This document shows positions 55,827 to 64,000 of a DNA stretch of 64,000 bases, piece by piece. The position numbers and the translations under genes were made by a program. Under the pieces are notes generated by a model. The model was not told the origin of the DNA. It ran no database searches and saw only the letters and a list, made by a program, of their open reading frames with translations. The stretch comes from Larix kaempferi (taxonomy: Eukaryota; Streptophyta; Pinopsida; Pinales; Pinaceae). Where the stretch lies: assembly GCA_027924585.1 (NCBI GenBank), contig BSBM01000712.1, positions 1,436,001 to 1,500,000 on the forward strand, given 5' to 3'. How positions within the stretch are numbered: position 1 is the stretch's first letter; every line of letters begins with the position of its first letter.

Positions 55827-57100
55827 GTTCCAAGCATCCAAAATGGTTTTGGAATGGTGGGAAAGGGAACATGAATTAGATGATGAACAAGCTGCAAATG
55901 ATCCACATTATGTGGAAGCTTTGAGAAACTGTGGGCTTCTGAAGTTCTTCCGCATTCAAGGGATGAGATCCCAACTTCCACTACTGAACCCTATGCTCCA
56001 ATGTTGGGATACGGCCTAATAGTACTTCCTGATTGGTGAGCTTGAGCTTCACATAGATGTTGAGGACATCTATTTTCTGACTGGTTTGTCCTGAAGGGGG
56101 GACAATGTGACACTCACTGGATCATGTGGGAGTGATCAAACCGTGGAATATTTGATCCGACAGCATTGTGGTCCCAACGCCCGTGCATCTAGCGGGAATA
56201 TTTGCATTAAATATGTATGGGAGCGCCCATTGCGGGCCATTTTATTCACCATTACAAGTATGGTGGGGAGTCAAGATCCTCACCTAGATACCAGAGCACA
56301 GATGCTTTATGCGGAGGACTGTTTGTCTCCAAATATCTTCAATTGGTGCAAGGGGGTCCTCGCAAACGTGCGAGCTCAGCTAACAAAGTTTCGGTGGGGA
56401 GAGCTGAAACAGTTCGGCTATGGTTCTATAGTGATCTCTTTCTAATTGGAACGGGTTCCCCTTTTGCGTCCTCAAGTACCACTAGAGGATAGGGACCTCA
56501 GAGATCGACACATGGCTAGGTGGACCGATGTGATGGCTCGACATGGTGGGGGTCCTATCATCGGATTCCCTCCTGAGTTCTTCACTTGGCTGGCAGGCCA
56601 GTTACTGATGGTGGAGGATTTTCCATATAGTGGCACCGACTTCACATATGACCCAGACTTGCTGCTTCCTGAGGGAGTAGCATGGGGAGACCTCAGTAAG
56701 AACAAACAACCCTTGAACTTTTTAAGTTTTGTTCATTTATAATTTTTTTGATATAGTGGTGATAGGTGAACAACATGTGTGTGTAGATGTGGGGCCTATA
56801 TGACCAGTGGGGACCTCTCTTCTGGCTAGGAGAGAGAGAGGAGAGGGAGCAATGGTGGATCCAGCTATGCATGCTTCCATTGTGGATATGGATAGAGTCT
56901 ATGCCAACATGAGTGGGTTGACACTGGTTGTTCTTGAGCCGACGGTAGATGAGGTGCCGTGGCCCATGCAGGTGCACATGGCTGGAGCGACTGCGCGCTT
57001 CAATGCGCTGCTTCACAAGGTTGTGAGAGCAGTGGACTATTTCCAGACTCAGCCGGATAGGGCTGTTAGACCACCTATGGTTGTACAGGCCAGGCGATAG
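55827..57100 (+). pseudogene. PMD (MAIN-like) gene, antisense in TE-F
   Basis: The ATG at 55843 starts MVLEWWEREHELDDEQA, then ALRNCGLLKFFRIQGM, a broken LHIDVEDIYFLTGLS block, LYAEDCLSPNIFNWCKG, LKQFGYGSIVISF, MARWTDVMARHGGG and DFTYDPDLLLPEGVAWGDL at the end of exon 1 (56695). After the intron the sequence continues with a VGP motif and a 97-codon frame (56807-57100). Stops at 56019, 56094 and 56442 and at least two shifts disable it. It is the most complete PMD copy and runs convergent to the additional RNase H. Confidence 0.82.
56696..56786 (+). other. Intron in the TE-F PMD gene
   Basis: This 91-bp segment starts gtaagaac and ends gtgtgtag, with T-rich sequence before the acceptor. It splits the codon between the AWGDL and VGP motifs, the same place and phase as in TE-A. 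Confidence 0.8.
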
Positions 57101-57380
57101 GCCACATGTTGTTATTGTGTGTGTACTAAGAGCTTAGAGGCCTCAGATTTTGTACTACTGAAAGCTGCAAAGCTTCAGATTTTGTAGAGACTTATTGAAA
57201 GCTATCGGGCTTCAGATTTTTGTATCAGCACTACCTTTTGAGATTATATATATATATACAGACAGTCCGGTGATTTATACATTATGTGTTTCAAAAAATA
57301 ATGATGTGATCTTGTTTATATGCTCGCTTCTATACAATGCATTATTTACATGTTGTGAATTCTTTTACATGTTATGAGTA
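57101..57380. other. Gap between convergent PMD and additional RNase H in TE-F
   Basis: It holds a (ta)n run near 57246-57258, as does the matching gap in TE-A (5378-5393), and three words cttcagattttt(g) at 57141-57220. No gene is visible. Confidence 0.55.
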
Positions 57381-57787
57381 TCATGTGTGTGCGATGTACC
57401 AATCTAGTTTGAAGTTGGCCATCGAGTCAGCAATTGTGCTTAACTCTCGTAGAATGTGCGGGTATTAAATGGTTCAAATGACCTTTCCAAGAGATGAACC
57501 CATCTAAAGAGACGGAGTAGGGTAGGATCACGGATAGCGTAAACCCGGTTAAGATGGGAAACCACCAGTTGAGAATCCATGTGGATGACCATGTGGTTCA
57601 TACCCAAGGAAATTGCATCGGTTAAGGTTCCAACTACCGACAGATACTCTACAACATTACTGGTTGCGAATCCAAGGAAACTTCCTCCTGAGCTGATGAG
57701 CTCACCTGTTGGGGAATACAGTACCTAGGCTGCCGAGGCAAGGTTACGGGTATGCCAGCTGGCGCCATCCGCGAATCCATAGCACAT
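57381..57787 (-). pseudogene. Additional RNase H of TE-F
   Basis: The frame starts MCYGFADGASWHT at 57787. Catalytic Asp is in FADGAS, Glu in NVVEYLS, Asp in HMDSQLVV, and the final Asp (IADSMANF) follows after a frameshift near 57440. A TAG replaces the Trp of AWVLYS found in TE-C. All four acids remain, while the native RNase H of the same element has lost its first one. Confidence 0.85.
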
Positions 57788-57947
57788 TTCTATCTGCACA
57801 CGCAGACAGAACATGGTATGAGAAGCGAAAACAAGATCTAAAGACACTAAAAAACAAGTGCGTCACACCACACAAAAACACACAAGCACGCCATGTACAG
57901 TATATACAAGAAAATCTATGCATGAGAGGGTCAGGCATAGTACCTCA

Positions 57948-59300
57948 TTAGGTAAAGCCCATTACGGGGTTCACCCAAAGATATTTGTCATAATATTCTA
58001 GCTCGTAAGCTCCATTTTCCAAAACACATTTGAAGATGTAAGGTTCGTGCCACATGGAATCGAACTTTCCTCCTCCTAATTTGTTATGCTTCTAGTCGTA
58101 TGTGAGGACCAGGTCACCCTCGTTGAAGATACGGGGTTCAACTGACTTGTCGTATTGAGCTTTGATGCATTTCTTGTGTGCTTCATTAGCAAGAGCAACA
58201 TCTCAGCGAGACTCATCAAGTTTTGCGAAGTACATGAAACGTTCTTCCTTGACAGTAGTGTTAGGAATAAGTTCGACAACAAATTGCAAAGATGGAATTT
58301 CGCACTCTATAGGCAGGACAGCTTCCAATCCATACACCAGTTGGAAAGGAGTGAAAACTATGGTGGTTTTAACAGAGGTTCTGTAGGCCCATAATGCTGA
58401 AAAGAGCATATTATTCCAGTTGGACTTGTGCGTACCTACCATCCGTTGGACCATAGTTTTCAAGAACTTGTTAATGGCCTCGACCTATCCATTGGACTAC
58501 GGGTAGTAAGGTGTTGAGTTTTCATGTCAAAAAACCAATCTATCGCTCAATTCATCAACCATATGGTTCTGAAAGTGAGAACCGTGATCAGTAACTATAA
58601 CCTGAGGAACTCCAAACCTTGCTATTACATGATTGAACATGAAGAGTGTGGCGGTTCCACCGTCATTTTGGTATGTAGGCATTGGCTCAGCCCACTTTGT
58701 GAAGTAATCCACAGCTATGATGATGTAACTATGCTCCCCATCCGAGGTAGGCTTACAATGCATAAAATCGATTCCCCATTTTGCAAAGGGGCCCACGAAA
58801 ATAACCGGGTGTAACGGGGCGAGATAGGTGCACTTATTCGTATGGAAGTGTTGGCACAGAGGACATCTTTTTACGGCCTCAATACAATATTTGAAGATAG
58901 TAGGCCAATAATATCCTGCACGCAAAATATTCTGGGCTATAGCCATCCCAGAGAGGTGACCACCACATGCCCTAGTGTGATAGTCATTCAGAATGCGTTC
59001 AGCCTCATCGTGAGTTAGACAACGTCGAAGAATGGAGTCGATTCTACGACGGTACAAAGTATCACTAATGATCAGATAATACTTTGCATGGTGATGAATT
59101 CGACGATGGTCATCGCGAGAGAGTGGAGGGTTGAAGCATTGGGTTTGAAGATATAAAGAAATATCTCCATACCACGGATCGATCGTACTGATGAGAAACA
59201 GTGACTCATCTGGAAAGGAGTCATTGTGGTCAACTTCTACAGCAGCACAAAGAAAGTCACAAATCAGCTCAGCAAACACCAAGGAATTTTTGGACTTGGA
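57948..59300 (-). pseudogene. TE-F integrase
   Basis: The zinc region reads HTRACGGHLSGMA and CPLCQHFH (about 58840) with its Cys pair intact. The catalytic Asp residues are in KWGIDFMHC (about 58765) and VTDHGSHF (about 58575). The Glu lies in a segment near 58490 where two TAG codons stand for the Gln residues of the usual QGNGQVEA. LFSALWAYRTSVKTTIVFTPF and FQLVYGLEAVLPIECEIP follow. The C-terminal part with GKFDSMWHEPYIF ends near 57948. Confidence 0.87.
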
Positions 59301-60314
59301 TTTCTCGAAAAGATTATCGAATTATTGTAGTATCACGATCCAGCATGAATATTTGCCCCCAAGCACCTGATGTGTCAGTACGTGGTACATGGGGTTCGAG
59401 TCTGCAATGATGGTGGTGGTGCAGAGCAGGATGTAGTGTCGAAACTTTTGGACAGCAATGACCGCCACGAAAGCAAGTTTTTCTACATGTAAATATCTAG
59501 TTTCAGTGTCAGTGAGGCCCTTACTTGCATAGTATATTACATGTTCCTGGGTGTTTTGATCCTCCTGTACCAAAACCATGGCGATAGTGGTAGCAGAAGT
59601 GATGAGATATAAGATGTAATCTTGAAAATAATTCGGCAGTTGGATTACGGGGGCATGCGTGATGGCATGTTTGATGTTGTCGAAGGATTTTTGAGCTTGA
59701 TCATCCCAAATGAACGGGACGTCCTTCTTAGGAAATCTCATATACCCATTAGTTTTTTCCGCGAAATTACAAAAAGAACGTCTTAAATAAGTCGCCTTCC
59801 CTTGGAGACTTTGAAGTTCCATCACAGTGGTGGGAGGTGGGAGGTTGACAATGGCCTCCACCTTTAAGGGATCAATGCGGATCCCATCCTTTGAGACTAT
59901 AAATCCTAAAATGGCGTGAATGTTGTTCTCTATGTACTCCAAAGGTGGAAGAAAAGAGGACCTATGGTGAAGGTCATCCCACGGGCCATCATCAACATTC
60001 ATAACTTCCATGATGGGCTCATCTGAATGAAAAGTCCGAAGTAAGAGGTCGGGTAGGGATGATGCCCATTGTAGAGAACAAGATAGGGAGGCCATGGTTA
60101 GGTGGTCCTCTGATGTTGATTGGATAGCCTCGTAAATACGTTCAGCGAGTGAAAGAGGCATTGTGTCTCCAATCAGATGTGTTGTGGCTTCATCTAGTAC
60201 AAGCCAAGTATCAGTAGAGTGAGATGAAATCTCCACAGAGATCATGTTCACCGAGGCAACATGATTAGCGAGGTCCAAAATTGGAAAAACTACCATGAGA
60301 GATGAATCTTTCAA
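59301..60314 (-). pseudogene. TE-F linker, RT thumb and native RNase H with RT core deleted
   Basis: The acidic linker (HLTMASLSCSLQWASSLP, then MNVDDGPWDDLHHRSSFLP) corresponds to TE-C 18350-18420. It jumps at about 59920 to GFIVSKDGIRIDPLKVEAI, the RT thumb (TE-C 19357). About 290 residues with fingers, palm and the catalytic Asp pair are absent, yet the frame continues for 330 codons. Native RNase H has TSATTIAMVLVQED where TE-C has SASDHAVSG, so its first Asp is lost. The Glu and next Asp (IIADSNPM) remain. Confidence 0.88.
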
Positions 60315-61300
60315 AAGTCCAACCCCTATATTCTCATACTATTTTGACATTTGTCCAATGGAAGGAACATGGTCACCAGGATGAGTAGTAGTGTCCGACG
60401 TGCAAAAATCTAATTGGTCGATGGTAACAATTTGTCCTTGATGGGGGAATTGCACCACTTCCAAGCAAGAGATTATAGTCTATTGGGGCAGAAACCACTT
60501 CCACATTGATGGTTATGGTCTTTTTTCCTAGTTCGACTGCGAGAGCTTGTAAGAGCCCATGAGGTTGAAAGCCACGCCCATTGAAAGTGCCCATTGAATG
60601 CTTTCAACGTGGTGGGAGAATGATTCAATTCGGGAGGCACCTTCATCCAAAAGGGTACGATGGACAATTTTCCCAATGAGGCTTGCAGCTACTTGAAATG
60701 TGAGCTGATGGGAAATCCTTGGCTTGAGATGGTCAAGTCGGAACATGATGGTATTCGAAGAATCAGGGTCAACTACACCAATTGCTGCGAGGAGAGTTTT
60801 GCCTTGATTGGGACAATTCTGCAAAACTTCCAGTGTGGACATGGTGCAAGGGGCTTGGGCCAAGTCTTCTACGATATTGTAATTATGCGTCGCTCGAGCA
60901 TTAGGATTAAAAATAGCTTTTCTAATCGTGCCCTTGGGCGGTCGCAATATCGAATCGAAAAATGGCTTCTCAATGGTGAGAGAAGTTGATGGTACAGTGA
61001 CATCAAGTAAGGAGTTGGAAGCTTTTTCAGCATCACTCCCAGCAGGTTCCTTCGAAGGGACCATGTCATATGATCGCGAGCGAGTGTTCAAATTGATCAT
61101 CTCATTTCGCACCATGAGAACATGCGTGGTATTGGATGATTCCCCCTGGGATGGGGGAGGTTGAGCAATCATTTGTTGCTTTTGAGAGGGAAACGGGTCG
61201 TTGAGGACTGCGGGAGTGGGTTTACCCCTAATAAAGTCTTGGACTTTGTCTCTATGGGGACACTCTTTAGAGAAGTGATCATCTCCACACAATAAACATG
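60315..61300 (-). pseudogene. TE-F zinc knuckle and protease
   Basis: CLLCGDDHFSKEC at about 61295 is a complete knuckle. NARATHNYNIVEDLAQAPC (about 60895), LTFQVAASLIGKIVHRTLL and the active site LLDEGASRI (about 60650) follow. Two frameshifts move the middle (SAPIDYNLLLGS near 60480) out and back in frame. The Asp-Glu-Gly-Ala active site is the same as in TE-A. Confidence 0.82.
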
Positions 61301-63887
61301 GATATTTTAGCTTCCGTTTCTATTTGTCGTCATCAGGAGTGCTCTTTTGTTCCTGCTGGGCAGAATATTTCTTAGGTTTTCCCTTGTTTTTCTTCTTATT
61401 TCCAAACTTCTGAGGTGAAGCTGATGAGACAGAATTCACTTATTCAGTAACAGCAGGAGTGGATGACTTGGTGGTGCTGAGACTAGCTTGTGTTGGTAAT
61501 GGGGACAAACCTTGGGGGTTCAAAGAACCAATAGTTTGATGAGGAGGATGGGTGTGAAGGGATCCGATGATGCCATCGGCTTGGGTCCCCTTAAGTGGTT
61601 TTGCAGGATCATTAGTGTCACAGGGTGCATCAGGAAGAATATCAAACAAAGTGCTAGATTGAGTGTAGACTAGGTCTAGTACATGGGCACTCGCAATGGC
61701 TTGTTCTTCGGTGATAACACGTCGCATGGCAACATCTCTTGCGATGATAGGGATGAGTGAATTCGTAAACCAGTCTGCTAGGAGTTGATTTGGAATGGGA
61801 GCTTTGATGAGACGATGTCTCCTTCGCCACTCATGGATATGATCAGAAATATGAGTAGCGGTATTCTGACGGAGCGAGGTTAAAATATCGGTACTAGTTT
61901 CATACCGTATAGGCAGCTGGAAATGAGTCAAAAATTTCATGGCAAGAGAGCCAAAATCAGGAAAAGAGTGGGGTGGCAACTCAATGTACCACTTGGCAGC
62001 CGAACCGGTGAGAGTCCTTTGAAACAATCTAAGACAAATCGAGACGTCCATTAAGGAATTAGATGAACACCATAAATTGTAAGTCATCATGTGATTTTTA
62101 GGATCTTCACCTGGCTTGCTGTCAAATTTCAGAATATTAGACAGAAGTTTCACTGGAATAGGCGGCCAATTAGTTCCGTGGTAAATGGGGTCATTGGTTA
62201 AACGAGATAGGTCAGGTAGGTCCAAGGTAGCCAAAATGGGCATTTGTGGACTAGGCTACACGTAATGATAATACAGATAAGGTGTGTAAGGACCAGTATG
62301 ATCGTAAGGTGTACCAGGAGGAAACTGATCGTAGGGGGGTGTGCCACCCAGACCGTAAAGGGGTTCGACACCATAAGGTGGTCCATTCCAATAAGGTGGG
62401 GGTCCACCTCCATCACTGAGAGGAGGTGGAGGTCCACCGCCACCAACGGGAGGAGGTGGGGGTCCATAACCATAATAAGGTGGCCCACCACCGCCTCTGC
62501 CTAGAGGGGCTGGTGGACCACCTCCGCCGCTAGAAGGATGGGTCCCCCCACCACCTCCGCCACCGGAAGGATGAGGGTCTCCACCACCACCACCGCCACC
62601 ATACTAATTAGGTCCTCCATTGCCTCCACCTAGAGGGGGTGGTGGACCACCTCCAGCACCTGAAGGGAAATGTCCTCCTCCACCATAATAGGGTGGTCCC
62701 CCGCCACCTCCACCTGGAGGGGGTGGTGGACCATTCCCACCACCATCGAAAGGGTACGATGGAAAATTGGTAAAATGAGGTGGGCCTCCACCAAAGTTAG
62801 GTGGGGGCCTGCCGCCTCCAGCAGGAGGTGGGGGAGGACCGATCAGGGGTGGTGGCGCTTGAGGGATAGTTGGTTGGGGTCCATGTTGCAACAAAGGTTG
62901 TTTCCCCCATAGAGTGTATGGATTCGCGGGATAAGGTATCCCGTATCGTGCATTTCCGAGATTAGATTGGCCTGGCGTAGGGTTGACATAACATGGATAC
63001 GCTTGAATCCATGAGGGTAGGGTTACTTTGGATGGCCCCCCAACATGAGATAATCTCATGGTGGGTGGTCTAGCAGGTTGGGGAGGTCCAACGGGAGGTC
63101 CGTTGGGGATTCCACCTCCTATGTTCTGGTTAGGAAATGGGGGTTGCCCCCCAACCACAATAGGCTGACTACTATTAAAAGATTGAACCAACATAGGTTG
63201 TTGATTAGCTACCGTAGTAATAACATTACCAATGAGATAATCTGGGGGAGTGGAGTATCCTTCCCTTGAATTTTGAGGTGGGGGAGGAGTTGGTAAAGTA
63301 ACCATGGTAGTAACAGATGTGTTGGACTGTTGTCCTTCTACCGGTTGGTTCACTTGAGGTGCAGGACTGGACTCTTGCGAGGGTTGGCCAGTCTCATTAA
63401 CGGTCTGGTTGTGGGGAAATCGTTCCGGTGATCGAAAAGATATCGGATGATCTGGGATGGGTCGGTAAGGGGGTAATGATGGGTCTTAAACCCTTCATTG
63501 GAGACTTGACTACCGAAACTCCTCAGCCATAGAATGAAAGTGAGCTAATTGGCCATGATCGCAGGATAAAGGGTCGTTCGGAGTAGTCCCACTAGGTGGG
63601 GATGCGATGACAAAATGAGCTACTGGGTGACCGGTAGAAGATGTCCAGTAAGCTTCTGAAGGACCAACAGTTGCTGTAGGGTCATCCTAGGGTCGATTTA
63701 TCCATTCCAACGATCCAGGTTCTCTCGTGATGACGGTAGAAAGGTCTTGCGAAGTGGGGATTTGTGCTCCTTCATCCTATGGGGGATGAGAGGCAGGTGA
63801 ATCCGAAGGATTTTGTGGAAACAAAAGTCCTCCAACGTTCAGAGTGGGGTTTTCCACTTTAGTGACTACGACCGTGTTACGCTGATC
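61301..63887 (-). pseudogene. TE-F Gag with long Pro/Gly-rich N-terminus
   Basis: The likely start is the ATG at 63887 (MDQRNTVVVTKVENP). The frame passes stops near 63780, 63690 and 63490, then a region of about 380 residues extremely rich in Pro and Gly (63000-62260). The Gag core begins at 62243 with ATLDLPDLSRLTNDPIY and has DPKNHMMTYNLWCSSNS, SAAKWYIELPPHSFPDFG and TATHISDHIHEWRRRHRL. It ends at about 61440 before a Lys-rich linker to the knuckle. The Pro/Gly part may bind nucleic acid or phase-separate; that is speculation. Confidence 0.82.
62260..63000 (-). repeat. Pro/Gly codon repeat region of TE-F gag
   Basis: Imperfect repeats of ggtgg and cctcc words fill the region and translate to runs of Gly and Pro on the minus strand. 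Plus-strand frames here, such as 62670-62912, are shadows. Confidence 0.75.
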
Positions 63888-64000
63888 CATTCCTACCCTC
63901 GAAATAACCTCCAGATTAAGGGGGTATTCGGGTGATAAGTTTAAGATCCTATGGGATCTTCTCCAGGGAAAATCCTCCAGAGCGTCAGGAAAGTCAGCCA
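63888..64000 (-). other. TE-F leader at the window edge
   Basis: This precedes the likely Gag start. It is cut by the window end and shows no motif. Confidence 0.4.

Larger units (their letters stand above)
52629..64000 (-). mobile_element. TE-F: Tat-like Ty3/gypsy element with antisense PMD gene, incomplete
   Basis: The 3' LTR is at 52629-53528 and the 5' LTR lies beyond the right edge. On the minus strand from the right the order is gag, zinc knuckle, protease, linker, RT thumb, RNase H, integrase and additional RNase H; PMD lies on the plus strand, followed by a noncoding region and a polypurine tract. Gag to integrase can be followed in one frame (63887 to about 58000) apart from stops and two compensating shifts in protease. 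The RT core is deleted. It sits in the chromo-2 RT. Confidence 0.88.

Noticed and set aside
62670-62912. Plus-strand frame with Trp/Arg-rich peptide
   Set aside because: It is the shadow of the Pro/Gly codon repeats of TE-F Gag.

Overview
This window is plant nuclear DNA made almost entirely of nested LTR retrotransposons. I found no host protein gene, rRNA or tRNA gene, organelle insert or CRISPR array. The stacked old insertions, many TAG stops, long AT-rich spacer and Tat-like Ty3/gypsy elements suggest a large-genome land plant. A gymnosperm is my first guess and a fern my second; the species is not determined. For reference I name the elements TE-A to TE-F plus two chromovirus remnants.

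Left third (1-29680). TE-A (471-27557, minus) is a Ty3/gypsy element inserted into an older chromovirus (chromo-1, 27566-29680). Two later insertions break TE-A. TE-B (7130-10339, plus) is a compact gag-protease-only element inside TE-A pol. TE-C (12105-27456, plus) is a 15.4-kb Ty3/gypsy element inside the TE-A 5' LTR. Each boundary has LTR ends and a direct repeat of 5 or 8 bases, so the order of insertion can be read: chromo-1, then TE-A, then TE-B and TE-C.

Middle (29681-52628). An AT-rich spacer holds a 52-bp tandem repeat, a perfect hairpin and a probable tRNA-derived SINE. Next comes a second chromovirus (chromo-2, minus), split by TE-D (34011-50627, minus), a Ty3/gypsy element whose pol has an extra gag-like segment between protease and RT. 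The TE-D 5' LTR is itself split by TE-E (43357-50163, plus), a Ty1/copia element that keeps only the end of RT and its RNase H between repeat-rich spacers.

Right (52629-64000). TE-F (minus, running off the right edge) is a third member of the TE-A/TE-C superfamily. It has a long Pro/Gly-rich Gag, a protease, an in-frame deletion of the RT core, then RNase H, integrase and a second RNase H.

Main observation. TE-A, TE-C and TE-F have different LTR sequences but one architecture: gag-PR-RT-RH-INT, then an additional archaeal-type RNase H, then, convergent on the opposite strand, a plant mobile domain (PMD, MAIN-like) gene. In all three copies this antisense gene has an intron of about 91-106 bp at the same codon, after a Trp-Gly-containing motif and before a Val-Gly-Pro motif, and a likely second acceptor just upstream of the PMD start. 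An antisense cargo gene can keep spliceosomal introns through retrotransposition, because its introns are not spliceable in the element's genomic RNA. All copies here are decayed, but they appear to be relics of a retrotransposon lineage that carried an intron-bearing host-type gene.
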